64,000 nucleotides of DNA from Pyrus communis (lineage: Eukaryota; Streptophyta; Magnoliopsida; Rosales; Rosaceae), in assembly GCF_963583255.1 (NCBI RefSeq), contig NC_084817.1:1369001-1433000 (forward strand). The letters are read 5' to 3'. Positions 41,369 to 53,072 of the stretch are shown one piece after another. A model generated the notes under the pieces. It was given only the letters and a program-made list of their open reading frames with translations. It was not told where the DNA came from and ran no database searches. A program made the position numbers and the translations under genes. Numbering within the stretch: the first letter of the stretch is position 1; every line of letters starts with the position of its first letter.

Positions 41369-44300
41369 TTTTTTTTTTTGTGTTGGTGCAGGTCGTTACC
41401 TTTATTTAATTTTAATTTCTATGGAACCAAAAGATATTCTTCTAATATAATTTCGATATAGAAAAGTCGCACCAAATCGAACACGTGGTCGTCTAATCTA
41501 AGCATATAATTATAGAATTAATAGTTTCTTTTGTTTCGGTGGGAAGTTTAACGAAAAGTTTTAGGTGTTGTTCACTTTAATCAAAAATCATATTTTTACA
41601 TTAAAAAGTCAATTCTAATATTATTCATTTTATCTTTTATTTTGTCCTTATCATTAAAACTCAAAGTTTTCAAACCATTTTTATTAATTTTCTTTTACTA
41701 TAATCATTAATTAGTTTCTTGTTTTAAGAAATATGATTACTGGTTTTCAAATGTTTGGATATGAACAATTGGGTCATTAATCTAAATTATAATTAGGTCC
41801 ATTTGGTGGAGTAATATATTTGGATTATATTTCTGGTGGAAACAGTTTGGTTGGCAATTTTGAGACGAGGTTTTGAAGAGAAATAAATATATTGATGATA
41901 AGAGTGGAATTTTAAAAACAGTTATAATAAAATGATTAGACGAGACGAACTACAAATAAAGACTTGATCATTGGCCTATTAAAGTAGCCTTACCCTCCTT
42001 CCACCGGCACAAATGGTGAAAATCAAGACCCCAAAGTTTGGTCATTGAACCACCAAGCAACCTAATTCCTTCATCTAACAGTTAGTTGGTGCCGATAGGC
42101 CTCGTACCAGACTATTATAGCGTCTCCGAAAAGACTTTCTAGATTATTTTTCTAATCTCTTATTAAATTCGCCATTTGTTGGTGAATGGTGAGCATGTAT
42201 CTTTTTTTAGAGTTGAATTTTTCAAACTTTTTTGTCAAGACAATTTAATTAAACTTAGAAAGCATTTATAAACAACTTAATTGCTCAAACTGAATTCAAA
42301 ATTAATTTTCTCATTTCTTAAGTATAAGGTCCTTTAAAAAAAAGAAGAAGTAAAAGGTCCCAAATTTATGTTATGGCATTTATGATGGTTACCTTGAATT
42401 AGGGGTAAGCAAAAACGCTTTATACTTTAAGGGTTTTTTTTTTTAGCCAAAATAGTCTATAAAATTATTATGACTCCTCATTTTGGTTCATGATATTTAA
42501 GATCGATATAATTAGTTTTTGAGATTGTTCACCGTCAATTATTTTGGTCATTCTATGAAAAATTTGTGTTAAATTGAAGAAACCTCTAATTCTATGAAAG
42601 AAAATGATTTGATGAAAATACCCTTAACTTAACAGAGATTTCTCACGGAATGATCAAAATAATTGACATTAAACAATCTTAAGACCACAATTTTAAATTT
42701 CAAGAACCAAAATAAGAAGTTATACCAATTTCAGAATTATTTTTCATAAAAAGCCTAATATAAGCTTTTTTAGGTTTGCAAAATCCCTAAGTAGTTGCCA
42801 AAACAGGTAAAACTGTACCTTCATATGCGCGTTATGGCGGGACCGCCAAAACAGGTAAAACTGTACCTTCGGTCGTTAATGTTTGGACCTAAACGCACCG
42901 TACTATTCGTCCGACACGAGAGCCAAGCAACCGACTACAAGGCCTTCGACTACATCTACACCACACACGGGAGTTTGCCACTTCCACGTTTTCCACCCAC
43001 AACCTTTTATTGCATAATACCCCCTTGTATTTTCTATTTTTGTGCAATTGACATTTGCTCTAAATAATTCACAATCAACCACTTGTACTTCATGCATTTT
43101 GACAATTTGGTACCTTCGTCCGGTATCACTCATATTTTTATCAAATAATGATCATGTGGCATTCAAGAAGACCTTTTTCAAGAACATCCTTGCGCGCGTG
43201 TAAGGTACGAGGATAACTAAGCCTATATCTCCAATGGGAGTTTAAAATCTCAAAACCTTAAAAGCTTGCCCCTAAACTTTCTCTAATACATGTAGTTTAG
43301 GGGGCTAAAAAGTTAGATTTTGAGTTTAGTGGAGGGTTTTTGAGCTGGGATTGACCCTGGTGAAGAAATATGTAATGGAAACATGTTAGATGCGCCTCGT
43401 GCTAGCCGTTGCATCTACTGTGATTTAGTGCATTGTGTATTACAACAATGTGACGGTTCAACGGTATGGATTATATTACCTTTGTAATCCAACCATGGAA
43501 ATCAAGATTTGTCGCATGCTCACTAAAAATCTATTGGTGCGTTGGTCTCGGCCTAGGCGAGTCTCGTGTGTGATAGTTTGACCCGGATTAAGCATATAGT
43601 TCCCTTCCTGGTCTGGGTTAGTTTTACGAGTCCATCCTTACTCCTCTTCGTATCCAAAATATCGAGTACCTGAGGGCCATGATCTAGTGTGGCGCATTAT
43701 AAAGTTGTGGGCTCAAATGATGAGTATCCTACCATTGGAGGAAAAAACTAATCGATCCCACACGTATAGGTGATACTCTAAGAATTTAAATTTGTGAAGA
43801 GAAAACAACCTCATTAGCACACAAATTGCCCCCATTTTAGTGCATGTTGGAAAATGTTGATACCAATTCCAATCAAGGCCGAATAAATTGGCCGAGAAGC
43901 GATGTGCAAACTTGATCGTTTCAAAGAACTCGACTGATACGTGAATAGTGTGAAGCAAACCTCCCACGCAACTAAGTAAAGACAAAACTTAAAAAGTCAC
44001 ATGGCTGGAGTCGAAAGACAAGAAACGGTCACAATTTACCTTGAGGCGGTGCATTTCATTATTGGCTTACTACTCATCACATTGATATTGTTAATAAGTC
44101 GCATTTAACTACCTATATGAACAACATTTGTGTGTTTTATAAATAAATAAATAAAAAACACCTCGATACAATTAGTAGTTTAACCATCTCATTATACATT
44201 GTATTTTGTTTCGTCAAGTTTCCGACGTTGAATTCTCACATACTTACAACACTACACTGTCACACAACCTACAGTTTAGATGATTAATTGTAAAATTAAA

Positions 44301-44470
44301 AAAAATCTATACCAGTTGAAATTTTCACAAACGTAGAAAAGTCTTAAGTCATAAACTTGCAATTTTCAAAAAAATAAAAATAAAAATAAATGAAGAAAGA
44401 AAATTGGACGACATTTACTTAACTCACCAACTGGTGGTTAGTTGGCCGTTAGCGTAATAACGTTTGATTG
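40509..44470. other. intergenic between UBC16 and first BLH gene
   Basis: Four kb without a recognisable gene. It holds a partly duplicated MITE at about 40813-41175, a (TA)n tract at 41325-41362, a family B repeat at 41545-41703, and a 25-bp direct duplication (CCAAAACAGGTAAAACTG unit) at about 42797-42821 and 42845-42869. Confidence 0.45.
40813..41175. mobile_element. MITE with doubled left end
   Basis: TTAGAATTTTAGGAAAG begins two nearby copies (about 40814 and 40953), each followed by GATGATCTCTTT and by CGTTGAAATTTGAT plus AACGGTT/AACCGTT. The right end near 41155-41172, ATCTCCTTCCAGAATTTTA, is the inverted counterpart. This fits a partial tandem duplication of one element. Confidence 0.6.
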
Positions 44471-44540
44471 AACTCTCTTAAGCAAACAACCACCACCACC
44501 ACCCGTCACCCTTCACCCATCACCACCACCCACATTCCGC

Positions 44541-44546
44541 TCCCCT

Positions 44547-44590
<44 letters not shown>

Positions 44591-44606
44591 TCTCTCTCTC
44601 TCTCTC
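44541..44606. repeat. (TC)n tract in leader of first BLH gene
   Basis: Long CT dinucleotide runs with one short interruption (CCATCG). The position suits the promoter or 5' leader of the gene starting at 45444. Confidence 0.8.
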
Positions 44607-45140
44607 CAAGAACTTTCTGCCTCTGTTTTCTCTTGGTTAGCGTATACATATTGCCAAACCAATATCCCCATTAAAATAATACACAAAAACAGAGCATTTG
44701 AATTTTAAATTTCTTCCGGGGATTAAAAAATTCAAGTTGGTGTTGATATTCGAATTCTTCGATTATTCAATTGGGCATTAAAATATAAATATACTCGGCC
44801 GAAGTAGGTGCCTTTGTTCCAATGATAAGGAGGTTGGTCTTCTTCGGGAAACATATCTCTCGGGATTCGTGTCCGTCTTCGATTCCGGAGAGTCGAAGAA
44901 GATAGCTCGACTTTTCTTCTTCCTCCCTTTTCTGCAACTCCCTTCAATTCTTCAAAGTTTCTCCATTTTTTTTTCTGGTAATTTCAGTTTCTTACTTCCC
45001 CTGCTGCTTCAGTTCTGACCCTTTTCTCTGTTTTCGATTTTAATTAATTATGTTGATTACGTTAGTATTTTGGCTATGAAATCAGTATTAGTTTCGGGTT
45101 TTTAGCATTAATCTCCACTGGTTTAATTAACCTTGGATTA

Positions 45141-45226
45141 CTTGATTTTTGGGTTGGATTTTGCTTGTGTTCTGGTATGACTACTTGATTTTTGAGTTGG
45201 ACTTTGCTTGTGTTCTGGTATGACCA
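45141..45226. repeat. 44-bp direct duplication in BLH leader
   Basis: Two adjacent copies of TTGATTTTTG, GGTTGGA and TTTTGCTTGTGTTCTGG with three or four differences, 0.2 kb before the start codon and probably within a 5'-leader intron. Confidence 0.7.
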
Positions 45227-45443
45227 CTCTGCTTGCATACTTTCTGAATTGGGTTTTTGCTTTTGGTAATTTTTGTTTGGTAAATTTGATGAATTTCTTG
45301 TTTTTCTTGGTAGGAGTCGGTAATTTGGTTAAATGGGTGTCACCAATTCGATTGGTTTTTGGTAAATTTTGGTTTCCGTCCCTCAATATTTACTCAAAGA
45401 TTTGGAGAGACAGAGGAAGAAGAAGATACTAGGCTATTAAGCC

Positions 45444-47703
45444 ATGGCTACGTATTTCCAAAATTTGAGTAATCAAAACTTACTGAACCCTTATCAAGGG
45501 GACGAGAAACTTCCCTCGTACCCCGAACCACCCGGAAACATGATGATGTATCTGAATCAGACTTCCTATGCCGCCGGATCCTACTCCGAGGTCTTGTCCG
45601 GTGGCAACTTCTCCCCTCAGAAATATGCTGACTCTGATGGGGGCAGGAGTGAAATGATGTTTATTCCGCCAACGAGTGATCCAGTCAGGGACTGTAACGT
45701 TGGCGGCGAGTCCTTGATTGGGAAACATAGTATGCAGGATCATGGATTGTCTCTTAGCCTTTCCACCCAAATTCCGCAACCAGTTTCTCTGCCTTCGTTT
45801 CAGTACCAATATCCGAATTCAAGTCTCTCTTCGGTTTTGAGCAATGCTCCAATGATAGGGAAGGGTGAGGAGTACAATCAGAGCGAGGAGTTTAGAAACT
45901 TCGAAAGCTTGGCATCGGGGTTATATGGAGGCGGCCATGAGGCTGTCAAAACACAGGCTTTCTACAATCCGATGTGTTCATCGGGATCCAAAGAAATGCA
46001 TTCGGAATATGTGTATGACTCGCTAGGTTCCACGAACGCTATGTTAAGCTCTAAGTACCTCAAGGCCGCACAACAGTTGCTTGATGAAGTGGTCAATGTA
46101 AAAAAGGCTTTGAAGCAATCTCGATTGGACAAGAACCAAAGCTTTAAGCGTAGTGGATCAGATGGTTCCAAAGAGACTGATGGGAACGATCAACATTTAC
46201 CGAGGTCATCAGATCCTGGTGAATCGAGCACCATTTCTTCTGTCGAGTTATCAGCAGCAGAACGGCAGGATTTGCAGAACAAGAAGACCAAACTTTTAAC
46301 CATGTTGGATGAGGTAAATAAGCGCAATTCGTAGAAACTTTTGTTAATGATTTAGTCGGAGGTCCTTTTTATGTTACTTATTTTGCAACGTCATCAATGG
46401 ATATGCCGTTATTGCAGGTAGATAGAAGATACAAACAATATTACCATCAAATGCAAGCTGTGGTGTCATTTTTTGACAAGGTGGCTGGGAACGGGGCTGC
46501 TGGACCGTACACTGCACTTGCTCTCCAAGCAATTTCCCGTCACTTTCGCAGTTTGCGTGATGCAATCAAGGGCCAAATTCAAGTGACGCGGAAAAGACTG
46601 GGAGAGCAAGATAATTCATCGGATGGTCAAGGATCAGTAATACCCCGCCTCCGCTACGTGGACCAGCAACTCAGACAACAGAGGGCATTTCAGCAGCTTG
46701 GTGGATTGCAGCATGCTTGGAGGCCTCAAAGAGGACTTCCGGAAAGCTCTGTTTCAATCCTTCGTGCTTGGCTGTTCGAACATTTCCTTCTTCCGTATGT
46801 ACTTGAGCACCTTTTTGCCTTAATTGAAAATCATACTTGCCAATCTTTTGTGAATTCACTGATTCTTTTGTGGTTTTTGGTGTCCCTCCAGCTACCCAAA
46901 GGATTCAGAAAAGATTATGCTTGCAAGGCAGACAGGATTAACCAGAAACCAGGTAAGATGACTTATAGTCTTCTTCCTGTTGCATCGCCGTTTATTTTTT
47001 CCGTTATGGTTTCTTAACGTGCACGGTTTTGAATTGGGATTCAACTCTCAGTCAGTTCAAAATATGAACGTTAATACTTGGTCCTTTCTTTTCAATGCCA
47101 TCAACATGACTACTCAATGTTGTAATTTCTTCGTCATCATTTGAATCTCGTAGCTTACCTTGAAATATTACATCACCAAGGCCATATGGACCCTTGTTTT
47201 GTTTGCATAGTGTCGTAACTAACATTGTTCGTTATCAGGTTGCCAACTGGTTTATCAATGCAAGGGTACGGCTTTGGAAGCCCATGATTGAGGAAATGTA
47301 CAAAGAAGAATTCGGTGATTTGGACACGGATGCGAAATCTTCACCAGAAAATGCACTCAAAGAAGCAGCAAGAGTTGATCTCTCAGCATCTGAGGACAGG
47401 AAAGAGGAGTTGCACGAAAGCCTGATATCCACAACTGCTGACAGCATCGAACCAGGGCAAATGCATGACTCGAAGTCGGGTCACAGTTCCACATATGACA
47501 TGCCAGGGTTGGATCATTTCGCAGTTGGCAACGACGTGTCACTTGCATTGGAGTTGCGGCATTGCGAAGAGCACGATGGATTTCCTCCATCAACCGGATC
47601 CCATGTAACAGTTAGCGATGCGGCAGCTTCTTTGGATTGTCACTATGAGGATCCGGAGCAGCAACATTTGATTCAGGTTTGGCAATACCCACGCGTTACT
47701 TGA
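45444..47703 (+). CDS. BEL1-like TALE homeodomain protein (BLH3/BLH10 type)
   Basis: Four exons, 45444-46313, 46418-46794, 46892-46952 and 47239-47703, give 590 residues. In order: an N-terminal GLSLSLS motif (101-107), the SKY box [18 protein letters not shown] (about 202-219), the BELL domain with [17 protein letters not shown] and FRSLRDAI, and a three-amino-acid-loop homeodomain (about 391-460) with the PYP loop and the recognition helix [16 protein letters not shown] second ZIBEL-like motif, VSLALELRH, follows. These factors act as nuclear heterodimers with KNOX proteins in meristem and organ patterning. The last residues look shifted: one extra T near 47675 replaces a family-like [12 protein letters not shown] tail by QVWQYPRVT. 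Neighbour context (CKX5, UBC16) supports orthology to the BLH3/BEL10 group. Confidence 0.93.
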
Positions 47704-50700
47704 TTTTGTAGTCCGAGAGGATTATAGCCTCCAAGTTTTGGGTGGTAAGCGGTCTCAGGCAATGATCGTCGAGAAACAGAATGCTTGTTTTGATGCTGTA
47801 GCAAAGGGGGTGTAGATGTAGATGTGTGTATGATACTGATACCAACTTGTAATATAACAGAGATTGGTGGAAGAAGAAGAAGAAGAAGAAGAAGAAGAAG
47901 AAGAAGCCTTAGGCATATTTGTAAACTAGTTTTGTAAAGATAAAAGGTGAAGGAATATCTTGTGCATTCATTGAATAAGGAACCTGGAAACTCTATAAGT
48001 GTGACATCAAAATAATCTCATTTGGGAAATTAGTCTGATACAAGATTTACATGAAATCGGGTGTATAATCCAAAGTATTTGTTTATATTCTCATGTGACG
48101 TGTCAAGAGAGTGTTTTTTTTATAAGATGAAAATGTAGTGTATAATCAGTGTATCACGTGTCTGTGCAACTACACATACAAAAGTGAGACTGTTTGTTTT
48201 TTTATATCAACCATGTGTATCCGTAAAAGAATGTTGCATATAGCTGGTCGTACACAATAACACATTCATATGCGTGATATTTCAAAAGAGAGTAAGATAT
48301 AATAAAATTTGTGTCTCTTGTCACGTGATGTTCGATAAGAAACAAATCTAAAGAGATGTATATTGGCTTGTATGATAGTCTCTCTCATGGGACTATGAAG
48401 AAGCATATACTTATCCAAGCATTCGATTTTTCTGATGGTCTTGGAAGGAGATCGGATTGGAGGGTGGATATCCCAAAGCAAAATGATCACGGGAACAATT
48501 TTTTCTGGCAGAAATTGTTGGCATTTGAAAATTACTGGGAGGGGAAGGAGTGGGATGGGTTTTCACTGTTCAGGTTTTGCAGATAGGGCAGAGACAACTT
48601 TAATCTATAGGGTTGTGGGCCCTAGACTTTAGAGGGGAGGGGTGTGTCCTATTATTTTATAAAGTTACAAAAGTTAGAAACGAGTGTAAGAGAGTGACAA
48701 GTGGAGGAGGCCAAAGGAACAAAGTTGGCAATCATTACTAAAGCATCCGATCAGACCACCCCAAAATACCCAGCAAACCAACGCCCTACTTCAAGTTTTC
48801 AACCTCAAGATAAAATTTGCAGTGTGCCGGAAATATATCGGTATACTAAGTGTAATTATATAAATAGTTGGATATTTAAAAAAAAAAATTTAAACCATTT
48901 ATATAATGATACTTCGTATATCAAGCTGTGATTCTGGCATACTGAAATTTTTTTTCACCCTCAATTAATATTGACTACCTCTTTCTCAAAAACCTTGTGT
49001 AGTAAGAGCATTCAGGTCGCGTCGTATGTAGATTATTTCATAAAAACATAGCCTACTTGTATTTAGTCTCATTCGACTTCACGTTAGTTCTATTAAATGT
49101 GAGAATCGCCCCAATTAATTAGCGCTACACAAATTTTTCTTAGCGCTCTAGAAAACTTGGTATATTGGCATCGATACCGCTTCATTTGTTGGTCATCTAT
49201 TAGAAAACATGGGACTCAATGCATTTTTACTCGTCTGACCACAAGCTTATGTGCTTAGTGGGAGTTTTGCCCAAATTAGTCGACCCTACACAAATTTTTC
49301 TTTCTTAATACAATGAGAAACTTATTTGCATCGAAAATGCTGCTGATTTGAATGAGAGTTCAAAATTAACTATGATTATTACCAAAATGACATCTCGTAT
49401 TATCCTCATCAAAATCACATGAACGATGAACCCGTTTACATTTTCTATTCAATACTTGAAAGATTGTGAAATCAGTGTCCTTTCAACATCTCTCCCTCTC
49501 TTTCTCTCTCTCTCTATATCTCTCAATCGCAGAGTTGGATTCTCTTCCGTCATTTTTCCCTTCTCTCCTTTCTTTTTCCTCTTTTTTTTCTCTCTCTCTA
49601 CTGAGAAGGTTAAAACAAGATAATGATGTGGCTTCGAATAAGAGGAGAGGGAGGGGAGGAAAAAATGGAAGCAGAGAGAATCCAGATCCATCAATCTCCA
49701 TATGCATGAAGCATGAATACGATACCTAACATGAAAAGGTGAGATATTCCCATATGCTTAGAGGCTCAGAAGCTGACAATCTTAGAACTGGGAGTGTGCA
49801 AAAGACACCCCACTTTTTCCCTCCTCCTCTCCTCTCCCTCCTTTTATTACAGTCCTCCACAGCAAACCCAGCAGCACTGCATACGAATAGAACAATTTAA
49901 CGTGCTGAACTAGCTGAGACCAGCTGCTGTCCTTCTGCCTTTCACAACAAGAGAGAGAAAGTGAGGAGAGAGAAAGAGACAGCGACATACACACTGTTTA
50001 GAGAGAGAGAGAGAGAGAAAGGAAAGAAAGTAGATTTGATAGTCCAAAAGAAATGTGACTGCAGACACTAAAGCTGGAGGCTTGGATGCTTTTTGGCTGT
50101 TGGTTTTTTTAAAGTCAGGGAAAATTGGGACCATCTTTTCTCTTGTCATTTTCTCTGTGTTTACTTGCCCAATTAACCTGCCTTCGTTAAGGATCCAGCA
50201 CAAGTCTATGGTTCTAGCTTTCTGTTCCGAGTAATACTAGATAGATTAACTTTTTAGATCGTATTTATAAATTGTTATATAATTTACAAAATATAGTTTA
50301 AATAAATGGTACCTAGCATTACCCTTCCGCTGCTGCTTACATTTAGATAAGGCCTGTTCCCTCTGTAACACACGGAGGAGAGAGAGAGAGAAGAGAGAGG
50401 AGAGAGAGAACCATTTCTTCATTAAAGGTAGGATTTGAAACCCAAACCACGGATTGGTTCTTGCTCTTTGTTTTGCCATTTCAAGGGGTCATCATAGCTC
50501 AAATTCTCAGGTTTACATTCACCAAATTGGGTTTTTCTTCCTCTTGTCAAAAGTGCTTTTCTTTTAAGCCATTTTATGACAACAAATTCACCAAAGATTC
50601 TGAGATGGCCTTCTGCCTCAATAGCCAAGTCCTATTTATATCTGGGCTGATCAAGCTATACTTGCATTGCTTTTTTCCTTGACATACCCATCTCCCCATC

Positions 50701-50810
50701 TCTCTCTCCCTCTCTCTCCCCCTCTCTCTCCCTCCTATGATCATGAATTAGATTTTTCAGTTTGGTTTTCTCCCTTTGAAAGTTTTGAGATTTTCAACTT
50801 CTTGTTTGCA
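47704..50810. other. spacer and promoter between the two BLH genes
   Basis: Begins with the 3' region of the first BLH gene, including a (GAA)n run at about 47872-47907. No other gene was seen. The last 1.4 kb before the second BLH gene carries several GA/CT tracts (about 49484-49520, 49954-50031, 50365-50411 and 50696-50737), probably promoter and leader. Confidence 0.5.
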
Positions 50811-52481
50811 ATGGTGTCACAAGACTCACCCCCAAATCCCTCCTCAAGCATTTTCCACCAGTTCATAATCTCAGACTCCATTTCTGCTCAAAACCATCAT
50901 CTGGAAACCCAGCACCTTGACGCTTATCCGCCTTCGTTTCAAACTAGTACCGCAGTTCCACAAGCTCTCGGAGTCCTCCCCGGCATTCACGCCCTCGGCG
51001 AAAGGATGTCCCGCTCAGTAGACCTTGTTCAAGCTCCTACTGGCGCATCAGTGGAGAACCAAGCACAGCGGCTTTCGCTCTCCCTCGGTTCCCGCATGCT
51101 TGTTCCTTCTGTCCAGTACCGGTACAACAACTTCCTCATTGGGGAAGAATCAGGGGAGGCTTGCAACCCGGGAGTTGAGCACGTAGGCGATGAGTACTGC
51201 TTCATGGGCGGCGCACTTGCTTCGCATTCAAGGGCGCTGAATAGATCCTGCTCCACTTCTTATGGAGCAGAATCTGTAGCCGCTGTCATTGCGAATTCGA
51301 AATATCTTAAACCGGCTCAGTCCCTCTTGGATGAGATTGTTAATATTGGCGGAAAATTGATTGACATTAGCAATGAGAAACATGTTGGGAAATTGTACGG
51401 AGAAGGGCGGCGAGGCGGTATGGGGCTCTCCTCTGAGCTAAGAGCAGAGCTGTCTTGCAATGCCGGGCTCATGAACGCCGACAAACACGAATTGCAAGCT
51501 AGACTTGCAAACCTCATCACATTGTTGGAACAGGTACAATCTTGATGCTTAGTTTAAGTTTTTAAACAAGACGGTATTCTAAACTAGTTTAATCTACGGG
51601 AATGGGGGGATTAGAACATAGGTATAAGGCGTCGGACACACTGCCTTAGGGTTTAGGGAACAAATTTTGTTTTTTAAAGACTTAATTTGTTTGATGTTTT
51701 TAAGGTTGAGGACAGATGTGGGAAGTACTACCATCAAATGGAACAAGTGATATCATCATTTGAGATGGTGGTAGGGGAAGGAGCAGCCAAGTCCTACACA
51801 GCTCTGGCACTCAAGGCCATGTCAAGGCATTTTTGCAGCTTGAGAGATGCCATAGTTTCACATATCTACACTGAGAAGCGAAAGCTGCTGCAAGATGTTC
51901 CGAAAATCAGCAGCGGGTTATCGCAACTGAACTTGTTTGATAAAGAGTGCAGGCACAAAAGAATGTCCCTTCAACAGCTCGGCATTTTCCAGAGCCAACG
52001 CCAAGCTTTCAGACCAATTCGTGGATTGCCAGAGACCTCTGTTGCGATTCTTCGCACTTGGCTTTTCGAACACTTCCTCCACCCGTAAGCAATCCAAGAA
52101 CTAATCAACCCTTCATTGGGATTAATCCGAATTAATTGTGTCTAACTTGGTTTTGATCATACAGTTACCCGAATGACAATGAAAAGCTGCTGTTGGCATC
52201 ACAAACAGGGCTGTCCAAGAACCAAGTAAGTTCCAACAACTTGATTATGTCCTAATTAGTTTCATATGCTGTAGGTCATATGTAACGGTCCGATTTTCTG
52301 ATGATCCATGTTGTCTCTGTTTCAGGTTGCGAATTGGTTCATAAACGCACGTGTCCGGCTGTGGAAACCTATGATTGAAGAAATGTACAAGGAAGAGTTT
52401 GGGGAGTCTTCAGAGGACTCTAACTCTTTAGCCGCCGGTTCCATGACCGGCGAAGGCAACACAGATCAGACAGAGGATTAA
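50811..52481 (+). CDS. BEL1-like TALE homeodomain protein (possibly BLH11 type)
   Basis: Four exons, 50811-51533, 51705-52084, 52165-52225 and 52326-52481, with intron positions equivalent to the upstream BLH gene, give 439 residues. It has RLSLSLGS (87-94), a SKY box [18 protein letters not shown] (from 162), a BELL domain with [17 protein letters not shown], and a homeodomain containing [13 protein letters not shown] and [15 protein letters not shown]. It ends soon after EEFGESSED, so it lacks the long C-terminal tail of its neighbour. An in-frame ATG exists at 50667, but 50811 is preferred because the 48 extra residues are low-complexity leader. By linkage it may correspond to Arabidopsis BLH11; sequence alone does not prove that. 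Confidence 0.9.
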
Positions 52482-52537
52482 TCGCTTGCAGTAGAAGGCA
52501 TTTCAATTCTTTTGAGTTTGATGGTAAAAATTGCCGG

Positions 52538-53040
52538 TAGAAGTTTAACGACTGAAGTTGTAAAGATTCTCAATTTCTCAAGTCTAACATATGCAACTGT
52601 TGGTTTTGGTTTTGTGAGAGTAAATGGAAATCAGGTCTTAGAATTTCTCTTTGATTTCGGAGCATATAGCATCGCGAAATACAGAATCTCGGAAAAGCGA
52701 AACGATTTAAGATGAATGCTAGTAAGAATTTTTCACATCCTGCTCACATCTTTTCTTTGATTAGCAAATCCTTTCCTATGCGCGTCTTCTTTCTTTCGGG
52801 TGTGGTTTGTCAAACTGAATCTCCCTTGTATCACGTCTTATTTCATCCAAGGCTCGAATTTCAGAAATAATCTGTCTCCAATGTTGCACGTAAACAGAAG
52901 CTTCAGTTTTGTGGTCGAAATGCTTTACGTTGTAAACTTACACCCAACAAATGGCAGTGTTGAAACCAGAAAGCCACTCTGGTCACTGTAACACAGAGCT
53001 GGAAGCCATAACATCCTCAACTCATCAGGGCCTACTCTTC
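52538..53040. repeat. segmental duplication A, copy 1
   Basis: Begins TAGAAGTTTAACGACTGAAG and runs to CATCAGGGCCTACTCTT. It is nearly identical to 59101-59604. Copy 1 starts just after the second BLH gene and is broken at about 53040 by retroelement sequence. Its continuation CTCCTCCTGGACC reappears at about 55501. No clear protein is encoded in it. Confidence 0.85.
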
Positions 53041-53072
53041 AAAAAATAGGTCGTCTGCATCAGCGTCAAAAC

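Noticed and set aside
41114..41461. 115-codon frame with repeated Ile-Tyr
   Set aside because: Translation of a (TA)n microsatellite running out of a MITE.
44732..44947. Minus-strand frame near the BLH leader
   Set aside because: Antisense to a GA/CT-rich leader; the residue mix has no recognisable family.
48356..48632. Frames downstream of the first BLH gene
   Set aside because: Short, overlapping and without conserved features; likely chance.
49426..49729. Several overlapping frames on both strands rich in Ser/Leu or Glu/Arg
   Set aside because: All come from CT/GA tracts in the BLH promoter; no independent gene evidence.
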